Source: Sphingomonadales bacterium
GTDB taxonomy: Bacteria; Pseudomonadota; Alphaproteobacteria; Sphingomonadales; Sphingomonadaceae
Assembly (NCBI GenBank): GCA_016720115.1
Contig: JADJXT010000001.1
Location: 310,001 to 374,000 of the forward strand
Reading direction: 5' to 3'
Length of the DNA stretch: 64,000 nt
Below, one piece after another: positions 1 through 9,216 of this stretch (position 1 is its first letter; the number at the start of each line of letters is the position of its first letter). The notes under the pieces are model-generated. The model searched no databases. It was not told the DNA's origin and saw only the letters and a list, made by a program, of their open reading frames with translations. A program made the translations under genes and the position numbers.

Positions 1-55
1 ATTCCGTATAATTCCAGCCTCAAAACCAGTTTTTTGGGCTTGGCTGAAATGGCAT

Positions 56-81
56 AAAAAGACCCGTTTTCCGCGGGTCTC
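56..81 (-). terminator. Candidate intrinsic terminator
   Basis: A 7-bp perfect inverted repeat (AGACCCG at 60-66, CGGGTCT at 74-80) is followed, reading the minus strand, by a T run (TTTTT). It would stop minus-strand transcription leaving the ssb side of the island. No gene is visible in bases 1-155, so what it serves is unclear. Confidence 0.55.
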
Positions 82-154
82 ACCGCCTCTGCGGCAATCG
101 AGCGAGTGATATGGCGCTCCTCTGACCCAGTCCAATGTTCCGCCTTTGATCCGA

Positions 155-176
155 ATTGGGGACCAAATAGCATTCA
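155..176 (+). repeat. Left att-like direct repeat
   Basis: ATTGGGGACC-AAATAGCATT-CA matches the copy at 16,130-16,151 at 21 of 22 positions, in the same orientation. It is the candidate left attachment site of the island. Confidence 0.5.
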
Positions 177-262
177 CGAGCATGCAAACTTCTCAACGCC
201 GAAAGCGGCACCGCTTTCGACCTTATTGAGCCTGAAACTGAGAGGGTGGAAGAAATGAAAAT

Positions 263-288
263 GGCCCCGACGGTTTCCCGCCGGAGCC
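263..288 (-). terminator. Candidate terminator downstream of ssb
   Basis: On the minus strand an 11-bp stem (GGCTCCGGCGG pairing with CCGTCGGGGCC, two G-U type pairs) closes a GAAA tetraloop and is followed by ATTTTCATTT. It lies 35 bases after the ssb stop and has the form of a rho-independent terminator for that gene. Confidence 0.7.
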
Positions 289-322
289 ATTGATTTTCAG
301 GTTCGGATGAACCGGGGCGGCG

Positions 323-691
323 CTACTTGGCGCGCCGCTTCTTGGGTTCATCTTTGGCGGCTTCCTTGGCCTTGGCGAGGAAGTCGACCTGCTCGGCGAT
401 GATCTCGCAGCCGTAACGGTCGGTGCCATTCTGGTCGGTCCATTTGGTGTAATGGATGCGGCCCGTGACCATGATCATTGCGCCCTTGGCGACGTGCTCC
501 GCGACGCATTTGCCGACGCCGTTGAAGCAGGTGATCCGGTGCCATTCGGTTTCGGTCTGGCGGTTGCCTTCGCCGTCCTTGAAGCTGCGTGATGTGGCAA
601 GGGAGACTGTGGTGATCGAAGCCCCTGACTGGGTGGTGCGGACTTCGGGAGTGTTGCCAACGAAACCGACGAGAGTGACTGTGTTCTTCAT
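323..691 (-). CDS. ssb: Single-stranded DNA-binding protein
   Basis: Short SSB of 122 residues with a single OB-fold domain. It would coat single-stranded DNA during replication, recombination or transfer. The chosen start (MKNTVTLVG) fits SSB N-termini and has AAAGG about 9 bases upstream; the open frame extends further 5' but carries no SSB similarity. The OB fold fills residues 1-105 (features such as TEWHRITCF and the GRIHYTKWTDQNG segment). The tail is short and basic (KKRRAK) and lacks the acidic DDDIPF-type tip used by chromosomal SSBs to recruit partners, which is common in accessory SSBs of islands and plasmids. It is the leftmost gene of the putative island. Confidence 0.93.
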   Translation of the reverse strand: MKNTVTLVGFVGNTPEVRTTQSGASITTVSLATSRSFKDGEGNRQTETEWHRITCFNGVGKCVAEHVAKGAMIMVTGRIHYTKWTDQNGTDRYGCEIIAEQVDFLAKAKEAAKDEPKKRRAK

Positions 692-872
692 GAGATTGAC
701 CTTTCGAAGCTGTTTCAAACCGTCCAAGGGACCATCCCTTTGACTGAGCCCCGATAAGACCGGGCATGGCCAGGACTGCACCAAGCGCAGCGAGGGAAAC
801 CCCGCTCACAGGAGTGGTGCGGGCAGCGGCGCGAAGCGCAGCAACACGGTCCGCATGAGTGCGGGTTGCAGA

Positions 873-892
873 CCTGACCGGGTCCGGTCAGG
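873..892. promoter_or_regulatory. Perfect 9-bp inverted repeat upstream of ssb
   Basis: CCTGACCGG-GT-CCGGTCAGG is a perfect dyad between ssb (start 691) and the small ORF ending at 947. A T7 run follows on the plus strand at about 921-927. It could be an operator or an RNA hairpin; nothing decides between them. Confidence 0.4.
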
Positions 893-946
893 GGCTTGGA
901 TCAGTTCATGAAAGGGGATGTTTTTTTGGGCGGTGACGGCTTTGAT

Positions 947-1045
947 TTAATCGTCCTCTGAAGTGCACTCACTTCGCCAACGTCGTGGCTTGGCAACCTC
1001 TGCTGGCCTGACACCAAAACCTTGGAGGGTCTTGGGCGGCTTCAT
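947..1045 (-). CDS. Possible small protein, 32 aa
   Basis: A 32-residue open frame (starts MKPPKTLQGF, ends SECTSEDD) is preceded by AAAGGAGAG, a near-perfect ribosome binding site 7 bases before the ATG. It is proline- and arginine-rich in the middle with an acidic end. I recognise no family. The strong binding site and its place just upstream of ssb on the same strand are the only support. Confidence 0.4.
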   Translation of the reverse strand: MKPPKTLQGFGVRPAEVAKPRRWRSECTSEDD

Positions 1046-1390
1046 GTGCGTCTCTCCTTTGAGTGCAGTTCACCCAGCAATCGCCTTACGAGACCGTCAT
1101 CATCCGCGCCCTTCCAGCAGTTCATGAAGCGGCAAGCGAACAAGAATGACTAGGATTGGGACTTACCGGTTATTCCCTTGCGAGGGGTTTATCGGCCGGT
1201 TCTTCGCCAAAACCCGACATCCAACTTCCCGACGGTCGACCTCGAACCTTGACTGCGACTGGGCCGTTTCAGGACTGGCAGCTTTTGAAAGTCAAAGTCC
1301 GATAGCGGATGTTCGCCGACGCACCCTAAATCCCAACGTCGCCGCGACTATTAGCGTGGCTAGAGGCCTCCTCCCGATGAGGCAAACTAG
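1046..1390. other. Intergenic, no gene recognised
   Basis: This 345-base stretch lies between the small ORF and the next minus-strand gene. It has moderate GC and several in-frame stops. The only sizeable open frame (plus strand, 85 codons) has no ribosome binding site and no recognisable family. No convincing hairpin terminator for the gene ending at 1391 was seen. Confidence 0.5.
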
Positions 1391-2206
1391 CTACAGTCCG
1401 TAGGTGAGTCGTCGCAGAAAGGTCCGCGCGCTCACCAGAACAAGGTGCAGCCGGAAGGTCGAATGGTCCTCGTCGGACAGACCCGGATGCGAGCCGTCGG
1501 TGTGCAGCATCTTGAACAGGCCATTGATGTAGCTCTTGCCGTCCTGCGTCCATTCGTTGCGGTCGATGGCGAGGAACCCCTTGGCGGCGAGCATGGCGCG
1601 CCGGTTTTCCGAGTTCGCGCAACTGGATGCTGCCGCGTGATCCACCGCGAAGGCGATCGCTTCGAAAAGGCTCTCGAAGAAGGTCCGCAACTGGGCATTG
1701 GCGGCGGCCCAATCGCCGCGGGTATGGGCTTCGATCGCCTGGTCGAGATGTCCGGCCGGCACCTGAAAGCCGAGCTGGCGCAGCAGGCGACGGACCTCAT
1801 CATCGGTTTCGGGAAGTGCGATCTCCTGGGGCAGCGCCGCCCTCAGTCTAATCGTATGCGTCTCTTCGTCCTCCTCGACAACATAGCCGTCACGGGCGAG
1901 GCCGCGCAGCAACGCGGCCTGCGCCGGCGAGGCGAAGCGCGGGCGAACCAGCGCGACGGCTTCGCGCACGAGCGCCTCGGTCAGCGTCACGCTGCCGTCG
2001 AGCGTGTGGACCACGAGGTCAGGCCGGGCGATCACCGCACGGGCGACCAGGCCGCATTTCTTGGCGACGCTGAGACCCGCGCCTTCGGGGATCTGGTTCT
2101 CGAGCGCCAGTCGCAACACCATGGTGTCGAAGCTCGCCTGGGTGTGGCGCTCGAGCATCTCGGCCGCCGCGACGATGGTTGGTCTGGTGAATGGCGTTGG
2201 CCGCAA
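1391..2206 (-). CDS. Hypothetical protein, possible Abi/HEPN-like
   Basis: A 271-residue protein. I place the start at a TTG (2206) because AGGAGAG lies 7 bases upstream and this clears the stop of the preceding gene (2236); an upstream ATG at 2269 would overlap it by 33 bases and has no comparable site. The C-terminal third (GKSYINGLFKMLH, then GSHPGLSDEDH and a helical arginine-rich end) resembles the C-terminal region of proteins annotated as abortive-infection or HEPN-like, where such helices often carry RNase or dimerisation functions. A canonical RxxxxH is not evident. It is likely co-transcribed with the DUF6602-like gene, 29 bases upstream. Function is inferred weakly from context. 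Confidence 0.8.
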   Translation of the reverse strand: MRPTPFTRPTIVAAAEMLERHTQASFDTMVLRLALENQIPEGAGLSVAKKCGLVARAVIARPDLVVHTLDGSVTLTEALVREAVALVRPRFASPAQAALLRGLARDGYVVEEDEETHTIRLRAALPQEIALPETDDEVRRLLRQLGFQVPAGHLDQAIEAHTRGDWAAANAQLRTFFESLFEAIAFAVDHAAASSCANSENRRAMLAAKGFLAIDRNEWTQDGKSYINGLFKMLHTDGSHPGLSDEDHSTFRLHLVLVSARTFLRRLTYGL

Positions 2207-2235
2207 CTTATCTCTCCTGTGTACGCCGCGGGCGG

Positions 2236-3516
2236 CTATTTCTTCTTGCCGAGCTCGCGCGTCAGCCATGGCATCAGGTGATCGGCATCGGTGGTCGAAA
2301 AGCCGTCTCCGCTCGGCATGAACCCCATGAACACGGTCCCGGCATCGATCATCCGAAAATTATACTGATCGACCCAGGCCAGCATCCGGCGCGCCACCAT
2401 GTCGGCGATCAGGGCGTCGGGGTCGATTCCTTCGCTGATTACATAGCTGCGGAATTTCTCGTCGCGCACGTCGATCGAACCGTGGCGCGCCAGTTGCTGG
2501 GTGATAACGATCTCGCAGATGTCCACCGCTTCGGGATCCCAGTTCGGCGCCGGGGTTGCGACCATCTCCTCTTTGCTCAGCGGGTGATAGTCATAGGCCC
2601 AGCCAAGCTTGTCGTCCTCGCGCTGAAGGCGCGCATCGAGGAACGGGGCGAGCCGCTCAAGCTCGAGATCGTCATCGCCCGGGAAGATGTCACCGAACCG
2701 GTCCCCCAACTTGGTCCACAGCAGTTCGATCAATAGCCGCAGCGGATTTTCGGCGTTCGAGACGAGCAGGTGCCACCAGCCGTCGCGCAACGGCGCGACA
2801 TAGGGATGCCCGTCCATTTTCAGGATCGAGTTTGAGCGCGCAATGATCAGGTTGGGCATCGAGGACGCGCCGAAGCCGGCCGCGACGCCCTGGCCCTGCA
2901 GATAGTCGAGCAGACCCTTTCGCAGGCCTTGCTCGTCGACATAGCCATGATAGCCGAGGATCACTCGCACCGGGGCGAGCTGGTCGGCCAGCATCGTATG
3001 GTAGATGTAGTTCAACTCATCGGGCAGCGCGTCGATAGCCTCGATTGATGCGGGATAGTGGCCGGTGGCCTTGGCAAAGGCGCGGAAGCTCGGACCGGCG
3101 GCTACCTTGACGCCGCTCGTGCCGTTTTGCACATGGGCTTCCGACATGCGCTTGATGGTCCGGAGCTTTTCGAAGGCGTCGGCCAGATCGTTGCCATAAA
3201 GCGTCTTCTTTACCTCGAACACCGCAATCACGTCCGCAATCGGCCAGACGAAATTGCTGGTATAGGGGATCTGGCGACCCACACCGGTGACGATCATGGC
3301 GTCGATCTGCGCACTGAGCGTTCCGTCGATCCCCTCGACGAAGCCGTCGACGACGCGAACGTCAATCTCAGCGGGGATGACGCGATCGAGGATGTCGCGG
3401 GCGAGCCCTTCATACATGGTGCCGATCGTCGGGCCATGCTTGACCGCTTCCTCGTCGAGTTCGGCGGCTTCCTTCACCATGAGTTCGCGCAGAAGGTCGG
3501 CGATGGTCTTGATCAT
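2236..3516 (-). CDS. DUF6602-like nuclease-fold protein
   Basis: A 426-residue protein. The N-terminal half fits the DUF6602 pattern: GTMYEGLARDIL, then an acidic SAQIDAMIV strand, then DVIAVFEVKKTL. The spaced D...E-x-K residues (about 90 and 118) are the layout of PD-(D/E)XK nucleases, so DNA cleavage or binding is plausible. The C-terminal half is unrecognised and ends in a short basic stretch (RELGKKK). GGAG lies 5 bases before the ATG. It heads a two-gene unit with the possible Abi-like gene. This two-gene unit sits directly after the five-gene operon but is separated from it by about 330 bases, so it may be an independent defence module. Confidence 0.88.
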   Translation of the reverse strand: MIKTIADLLRELMVKEAAELDEEAVKHGPTIGTMYEGLARDILDRVIPAEIDVRVVDGFVEGIDGTLSAQIDAMIVTGVGRQIPYTSNFVWPIADVIAVFEVKKTLYGNDLADAFEKLRTIKRMSEAHVQNGTSGVKVAAGPSFRAFAKATGHYPASIEAIDALPDELNYIYHTMLADQLAPVRVILGYHGYVDEQGLRKGLLDYLQGQGVAAGFGASSMPNLIIARSNSILKMDGHPYVAPLRDGWWHLLVSNAENPLRLLIELLWTKLGDRFGDIFPGDDDLELERLAPFLDARLQREDDKLGWAYDYHPLSKEEMVATPAPNWDPEAVDICEIVITQQLARHGSIDVRDEKFRSYVISEGIDPDALIADMVARRMLAWVDQYNFRMIDAGTVFMGFMPSGDGFSTTDADHLMPWLTRELGKKK

Positions 3517-3849
3517 GTCGTCTCCGCCCGGTCGAGCTTCGGGTTGATTGGTTAGATGGTGAGATCAGTCATACGGCAGAAAGGCAAGCCGTACATGCGA
3601 AACATGCGGCGGTACGCTGACGACTGCCAGTCTAGCGCTCGCCCTCAGAAATTCTCGGCCCGCGGGTGATCATTCGACCGATTTGGCTATTGCGGAGATC
3701 GTCCAGTAGAACCTCGTCCGTCAGGTGGCTATCGGTATCGCCAGATCTGTTGTCGCCATCGCCCAGGCCAACGCGTCGCGTGGGCGGAAGGATAAGGGGC
3801 TTGGTTTGCTCAGCGCATAGTGCGGACTGCCAAAGGCAGCGCCCGAAAG
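3517..3849. other. Intergenic, probable promoter region
   Basis: These 333 bases separate the end of the GHKL gene from the start of the DUF6602-like gene, both on the minus strand. They probably hold the promoter of the two-gene unit. No clear -35/-10 pair, terminator or convincing ORF was seen; a plus-strand open frame at 3,666-3,872 has no family resemblance. Confidence 0.45.
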
Positions 3850-5856
3850 TTATTCAAGTCCCAGTTTGTTGAAAAAGACTTTGTTGCGCATCTCAGCGTC
3901 TTTCAAAATTTTATCCCAGCTCAAAACCTCCATGTAGAGGCGGTTATTTGGATACCAGGTGAACCAGCCCAGCCCATCGGGCATTGGCGTAAAATTCTTT
4001 TCACGATCCAGCCAAGTCTTCACCTTCTGCGTCAGCTCACACACGACATAGCCGTAAAAGGGGGTGTTTTCGTTTACCAGTATCTCTCGGCCCTTGGGGG
4101 TTTTGAAATTACCGTCGCGGATTTGGTTCACGTATCGAATGATCTGTTGGACGGGATCTTCTTTGGATGAGGGATTGGCAAAGTCGTCTCTTGACGGCTT
4201 TTTGAATTCGAAAATGGTGATCGGGTTGCTCGCCTCATTCTCACCACGAAATGCCACCCGCTTATCGAAAATGGTGATGTCGGTGCGGCTACCATTGCCC
4301 GCATTGATTGGCTTTTCGGAGGAGACGTAAGCGGCAAAGTTCAGGCGTTCATCCAACATCCAAAGATTGTGGGTTTCCCAATCGATTTCATCGGAGTCCT
4401 TTTTCCGCTGCATGATGATGTCATGCACCTCACCCTCGGATTTGTATTTGCCGTGCTCGTCACGTTCGAGTGATTTTTCGAAGATATCGAGCACGCATTT
4501 CCGCATGGAGACATAGTGGATGAGGTCGCTCTTGCTGGTTTCAGAAATCCGTTTGACCAAATCCTCGACCTTGCCGTTCAGATCGTTGCGGCTGTCGTCC
4601 GCCAAGAGCGCGGCAACCTGGGTGCGGGTTTGCTGTTCGTTTTCAAATTTCTTGGCTTGGAGATGCGCCTCGATTTGCGGCTTGGTAGGCTTATAAGGCA
4701 GGTCGCTCAGGTCGGCTTCGGTTATCGTCAAACGATGCCAGGGCGCTTCCGTCGCGACATATTGCTCGATGGTCTGCTGCTTTCGCTCCTTGCGGGCGGC
4801 GATCTCTGATCCGACAGCGGCTTGGGCAATTTCAGCAGCTTTGTACTCGATGTCTTTCTGGGCGATTCCTCCCAGCAAATCGCTTTCTGTTTGGAAGCGA
4901 AATTCGCCTCTTTCCAGCGAAACATTGTCGTTCAGATAATCGCCAAACACATAGGCCTTGATCAGAAAATTGCGATCTCGACCATCCGCCACAGGCTCAT
5001 AAAATTCTTCGGCAAACTCCGGAATGTAGGTTTGCAAGGTCGTTTCTGTCACTTCACGGCGATGTGCCACCAGACTGATTTTGCTTTTGCTTTCTCGTGG
5101 TGAGTAGAATTTGAAAACGCGGACCTCAAACTCCTTGGAGCCATCGGGCGAGGGCAATGAAAATTTGCCGTTGGTAACAGGCATCTCAACGATCTGGCTT
5201 TCCGCTTTGCCCAGATAGTCATTGAGCACGATATTGGTGTCAGGCTTCTTTGCCTCCCGAATTACGATGCGGGGGCACTTTTTAGCCTCATCCCTTTCAA
5301 CAAAATAGGGCAGCAGCTTTTCGACAATGACACGAGCAATGATCTCAAGGCCTTTGTCCGGGAATTTCACCGATTTGATTTCTGAGATTTTGACCAATGA
5401 GCCGGTGCCGATCCGCTCGATGGTCTCAATCGCCTCTGCTACTATTATTTCCTTATCCAGTCCCATTTTGAAGGACCGCTGGAAGCATTCGTCGCCTTCT
5501 TCAAATACGCTGCTAACCTCAACCTTGCTAAAATATTTGAGGCAGGTGAAGCGACCGAATCCTTTGCCGCCATCGCCAATTTTTTGCTCGGTGTAGAGCG
5601 TATCAAATGAGTCTCGGTGCGTCCGGTTGAAGCCAATGCCGTTATCGATGACGTTGAAGCCGTCGACAGATTCGAGCTTGTCCACCATGTCAGATTGGCC
5701 ATCACGCACGGTCTCGATTTCGACCAATCCAAACTTCGCGATCTTTTTCTCGTCAATCGCCTGAATGGCATTTACCACCAGTTCGACAATGGGCGTGTAG
5801 ATATTGGTGCCAGAACGGATATTCTCGACCAAACGACGGACATTGACGTTGCTCAT
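3850..5856 (-). CDS. GHKL ATPase with C-terminal PD-(D/E)XK-like domain
   Basis: A 668-residue protein and the last gene of the five-gene operon. The N-terminus is a GHKL (gyrase/Hsp90/MutL) ATPase: N box ELVVNAIQAID (25-35), G1 box VIDNGIGF (69-76), G2-like GGKGFGRF (96-103). The C-terminal part has RTDITIFD followed by ITIFEFKKP (about 524-554), the D...E-x-K arrangement of restriction-type nucleases. Such fusions can gate DNA cleavage by ATP-driven dimerisation. The ATG overlaps the stop of the GIY-YIG gene as ATGA, so translation is coupled; the start is chosen for this and because the conserved GHKL sequence begins there. The substrate and the trigger are unknown. Confidence 0.9.
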   Translation of the reverse strand: MSNVNVRRLVENIRSGTNIYTPIVELVVNAIQAIDEKKIAKFGLVEIETVRDGQSDMVDKLESVDGFNVIDNGIGFNRTHRDSFDTLYTEQKIGDGGKGFGRFTCLKYFSKVEVSSVFEEGDECFQRSFKMGLDKEIIVAEAIETIERIGTGSLVKISEIKSVKFPDKGLEIIARVIVEKLLPYFVERDEAKKCPRIVIREAKKPDTNIVLNDYLGKAESQIVEMPVTNGKFSLPSPDGSKEFEVRVFKFYSPRESKSKISLVAHRREVTETTLQTYIPEFAEEFYEPVADGRDRNFLIKAYVFGDYLNDNVSLERGEFRFQTESDLLGGIAQKDIEYKAAEIAQAAVGSEIAARKERKQQTIEQYVATEAPWHRLTITEADLSDLPYKPTKPQIEAHLQAKKFENEQQTRTQVAALLADDSRNDLNGKVEDLVKRISETSKSDLIHYVSMRKCVLDIFEKSLERDEHGKYKSEGEVHDIIMQRKKDSDEIDWETHNLWMLDERLNFAAYVSSEKPINAGNGSRTDITIFDKRVAFRGENEASNPITIFEFKKPSRDDFANPSSKEDPVQQIIRYVNQIRDGNFKTPKGREILVNENTPFYGYVVCELTQKVKTWLDREKNFTPMPDGLGWFTWYPNNRLYMEVLSWDKILKDAEMRNKVFFNKLGLE

Positions 5857-7067
5857 GACAAATTTCCCAGGGAGGTATGAACCAAGCGAGCGGCCTTGGC
5901 ATCGTATCGGCATTCGGTGATCGTGCCGTCTTTGATCCGTTCAACAGCCTCGTCGATCACATGGAGCGGCACGAGAAACCATTCGCGAGGTCGGACAGGC
6001 TTACCAAAGCGATCAGTTATTTGGATGTCGTATGCGGCGTCAGCGAAAAATCGGTGGATCAGCCTTTCCAGCTTCGTCCGGTTGATGTTGAACAGCTTGT
6101 ATTCGGCGATGATCTCGACGCCGGCCAGCAGGTAGGTTGCATCGTTCTCCGCTGCCGCAATACGCGTCGTGACACTGCCACCCGTCACGCCGATCTTGTG
6201 GATCAGGTCACGGTGCTGGGCGATCTGGGGATGGTCGGACTTGCTCCGCAAGACATAGATTGTCCCGCTTTCGGTGTCGTCTTCGCCCGCATTGTCAGAG
6301 AAAAGCGGCCCCGCCGCTGGATCGGTAATGCGCCGCCCTGCATCATCCTTGTAAAGCGCGCGTTGCAGGGAGCGGCGCAACAGGTTGCTCTCCGTCCCAT
6401 TGGAATAGATGACCCTCAAGCGAGCGTCGAACTCGCCATTTGGGGCCTTAATGGTCTCGCCAACCTCAGCCACATAGGCTGTCTGACCGCCCAGGATGAA
6501 AAATTGGCCCGTGCCGATGTCGGCTTTCAGAAATCCGGCGTCCTTTACGAAAGGGCGGGTGCTACGAACGCCTGAATCAAGTTCGAGCTGCACATCGGCA
6601 AACAGTGGCTGAAATTTGGCAAAATCAATGCAGCGTTCGCGGTTGGCAATCTCTTCGGCGGCCTGCCGTTCTTCGCGTGTTTGCACATGGCGAAGCTGTG
6701 TGATGTCATCATCGCCGCCAGGATCAATGCCTAGTTCAGCGAGCAACGCATCATCATCCAGCGCATCGGGAACGATGTGGCTGGCATCCGTATTCGCCTC
6801 AAGCAAACCGTGCTTGTCAAGGCCCGCCAACAGCGAACGGCAATCCGCAAGCTCGCGCAGGCGATCGAGCCTCACTGCATAAAGTCGCTCGAATATGTCG
6901 CGCTGCTCACCGTGCTGCGGCGCGCGGCCATGCTCATCGTGGAATTTGAGAATGTCCTCAAAGCCCGCGATGATCCGCTCCTGCTGCGGCGTATAGGCGC
7001 GTGCAGCCTTTTGCTCGACGCTAACGCCGAGTTCTGCGAGCAATTCGTCGTCCGACAGATCAACCAT
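5853..7067 (-). CDS. GIY-YIG family nuclease (T5orf172/MUG113-like)
   Basis: A 404-residue protein. The start at MVDLSDDELL is used because its ATG overlaps the helicase stop by 8 bases. Residues about 268-342 carry GTIYVLRSK and HKIGVTGG, the GIY and YIG strands, then a downstream arginine (TTRI) and LERLIHRFF, matching the T5orf172/MUG113-type branch of GIY-YIG nucleases. A short motif occurs twice, DLSDDELLAELGV (3-15) and ALDDDALLAELGI (102-114), which may be docking segments. The middle (150-260) is unrecognised and could recognise DNA. It lies between a helicase and a GHKL ATPase gene and overlaps both, so the three are probably made together. Confidence 0.88.
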   Translation of the reverse strand: MVDLSDDELLAELGVSVEQKAARAYTPQQERIIAGFEDILKFHDEHGRAPQHGEQRDIFERLYAVRLDRLRELADCRSLLAGLDKHGLLEANTDASHIVPDALDDDALLAELGIDPGGDDDITQLRHVQTREERQAAEEIANRERCIDFAKFQPLFADVQLELDSGVRSTRPFVKDAGFLKADIGTGQFFILGGQTAYVAEVGETIKAPNGEFDARLRVIYSNGTESNLLRRSLQRALYKDDAGRRITDPAAGPLFSDNAGEDDTESGTIYVLRSKSDHPQIAQHRDLIHKIGVTGGSVTTRIAAAENDATYLLAGVEIIAEYKLFNINRTKLERLIHRFFADAAYDIQITDRFGKPVRPREWFLVPLHVIDEAVERIKDGTITECRYDAKAARLVHTSLGNLS

Positions 7068-9216
7068 TGGCGGACTCTTGAGCTGCCTGCTGGGCGCGGA
7101 ATTTCGCGAGGGCGGCAACGCCTTCGGCAAGGCGCTTTTCCCAAGGATCTTGCGAAGTGATCTCGGGCGCGCGTCCGCGTTCCTTTTTCCACTGCAAAGC
7201 GCGGACGGCCAGGTCGCGGGCTTCGTCATAGGGAATGCTAACCTTGCGCTTGCCGATCACGGCGGCAACCTGCTTCAACGTCCCTTCGTTCATCGCCTTG
7301 GCGAGAACGGAATAGGCCGCTTCAAAGGGATTGATCCGGTCGATCAGGTCAATATCGAGGTCTTTCACCTCAATGGCAAATTTGCGAACGCCCTCGATCA
7401 ACGCTGTATTGGAGCGCGCCTCGCCATCATCAATGTCGCCTGCTCCAGGATCGCCGCTGCCCGCAAGCTGCTTGGCCTTCTGGGTCAGGTTCAACGCGGC
7501 AACCGCGTGCTGGCGCACCGCCTCCTGATCTTCACCCGATAATTCGGGGTAACGATCACGCACGATTTTGCCCATTTTGAGCTGGGTCAGTTCTTCCGCC
7601 AAGGTTTCGCCGCCAACGTGCGCACCATCGAACAAACCGCGCTCAAGAGCGGACTTATCCTGCACGAACGCGGTGATGACTTCGTTCAAATCTTCGGCGC
7701 AAATGCGGGTTGCTTCGGGACTCTTGGGTGTCACAAGCCCCTTGATCTCGAAATGGAACTGGCCGCGTTCTTCGTTGAAACCGACGTTCGTTTGCCCTTC
7801 CTGATACCCACCTTCATATTTGAAGTCGGGCAGCGGCCCGTTATCCTTCGGGGTGAAATTGAAACGCGGTGCAAGCACCTGCTCCATGAGCAAGCTCGCC
7901 GCAATGGCTTTCAAGGTGTCGTTGATCGCATCGACCACGGCGGCCTCGGACGCATCGGGTTCGGCGATCAGATTGGTGAAGCTCGCCACTTCCTTGCCCG
8001 GCGCATCGCGGGTTGCGCGACCGATGATCTGAATGATTTCGGTCAGGCTGGAGCGATAGCCAACGGTCAGTGCATGTTCGCACCAAATCCAGTCAAAGCC
8101 TTCCTTTGCCATGCCAAGCGCGATGATGATGTCCACATGGTCGCGGTCATTCTTGTGCGCGGGGTCTTTGAGAGCCGCCAGAACCTTAGAGCGCTTCACC
8201 TGATCGCTGTCGTCCACAAGGTCGGCGATCTTGATCGTGCGGACGTTCCCATTTTCATCGGCGGGCAACTCGACCAGATGGAAGCCGGTCACGGGATCGG
8301 CACCCTTCCAGTCACCGAGATATTCCATGATCTCTTCGACTTCCTTGATCTTGTCCTTCGTGCTTTCGCGCGAATTGACCGAAGGGATATGCACGATGGT
8401 TTTGCGCGATGGATCAAGCACGGCCTCAATCGCACCCAGATAGCGGCCCGTGTAGAAAAAATAGCCGATGTTGAGCGATTTCAGATGCTCATAGCCGTTG
8501 AGCTGCTCGTAATAGGTGTAGGTGACGGTCTCGAATTTTGCCTCATCCTCGGGCATCAACACGGGAACGGCATCGCCCCGGAAATAGCTGCCCGTCATGG
8601 CGACAAGATGCACCTTGTCGCGGTGGATGAAATCGCCAAGCTGACTTCCCAGCTTATTGTCAGCACTGGCGGAAACATGGTGGAACTCGTCCACCGCGAT
8701 CAGGCGGTTGTCGAAGGCCTCAATGCCAAGCTGCTCGACCGCAAAGCGAAATGACGCATGGGTGCAAACCAGCACCTTGTCATCGCTGGCGAGGAACTGC
8801 CCCACGGCGCGAACCTTGGAAGGATCAACGCGCTCTTCGTCGGGGCCAGGTGCGTTGCACAGATTCCATTGCGGCTTCACCGTCCAGTCAGCCCAAAAGC
8901 CGAATTTCGAAAGCGGCTCGTCGGCAAAGCTGCCGCCGATGCTCTTTTCCGGCACGACGATGATCGCCTGTTTGACGCCTTGATTGTGCAGCTTGTCGAG
9001 CGCAATGAACATCAGCGCACGCGACTTGCCTGATGCGGGCGGCGATTTGATCAGCAAATATTGCTCGCCGCGCTTGGCATAGGCGCGTTCCTGCATCTGG
9101 CGCATACCCATTTCGTTGGGTTTGGCCGATTCGCCTGTTCGTGCTGTCTGAAATGAGACTGCGGGGATAGGTTTTATATCATTCAAACTCTTAAGCCTCC
9201 CAACTAACGAACGCAT
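7060..9216 (-). CDS. Superfamily 2 DEAD/DEAH-type helicase
   Basis: A 718-residue SF2 translocase of the restriction-enzyme type. Visible motifs are Walker A SPPASGKS (58-65), motif II VDEFHH (175-180), motif III AMTGS (206-210), a motif V-like KEGFDW (371-376) and motif VI QIIGRAT (396-402). The remaining 300 residues are a helical accessory region. The ATG at 9216 overlaps the preceding gene by 26 bases and has no clear ribosome binding site; a TTG at 9186 preceded by GGGAGG is a good alternative. In the operon it would supply ATP-driven DNA translocation or unwinding to the nucleases, as HsdR or Res subunits do. Confidence 0.93.
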   Translation of the reverse strand: MRSLVGRLKSLNDIKPIPAVSFQTARTGESAKPNEMGMRQMQERAYAKRGEQYLLIKSPPASGKSRALMFIALDKLHNQGVKQAIIVVPEKSIGGSFADEPLSKFGFWADWTVKPQWNLCNAPGPDEERVDPSKVRAVGQFLASDDKVLVCTHASFRFAVEQLGIEAFDNRLIAVDEFHHVSASADNKLGSQLGDFIHRDKVHLVAMTGSYFRGDAVPVLMPEDEAKFETVTYTYYEQLNGYEHLKSLNIGYFFYTGRYLGAIEAVLDPSRKTIVHIPSVNSRESTKDKIKEVEEIMEYLGDWKGADPVTGFHLVELPADENGNVRTIKIADLVDDSDQVKRSKVLAALKDPAHKNDRDHVDIIIALGMAKEGFDWIWCEHALTVGYRSSLTEIIQIIGRATRDAPGKEVASFTNLIAEPDASEAAVVDAINDTLKAIAASLLMEQVLAPRFNFTPKDNGPLPDFKYEGGYQEGQTNVGFNEERGQFHFEIKGLVTPKSPEATRICAEDLNEVITAFVQDKSALERGLFDGAHVGGETLAEELTQLKMGKIVRDRYPELSGEDQEAVRQHAVAALNLTQKAKQLAGSGDPGAGDIDDGEARSNTALIEGVRKFAIEVKDLDIDLIDRINPFEAAYSVLAKAMNEGTLKQVAAVIGKRKVSIPYDEARDLAVRALQWKKERGRAPEITSQDPWEKRLAEGVAALAKFRAQQAAQESANG

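Noticed and set aside
1445..2281. 278-codon plus-strand frame opposite the Abi-like gene
   Set aside because: It is antisense to a better supported gene, has no ribosome binding site and no recognisable family; GC-rich coding regions produce such shadows.
7618..8754. 378-codon plus-strand frame opposite the helicase
   Set aside because: Antisense shadow of a helicase gene with clear motifs; no motif of its own.
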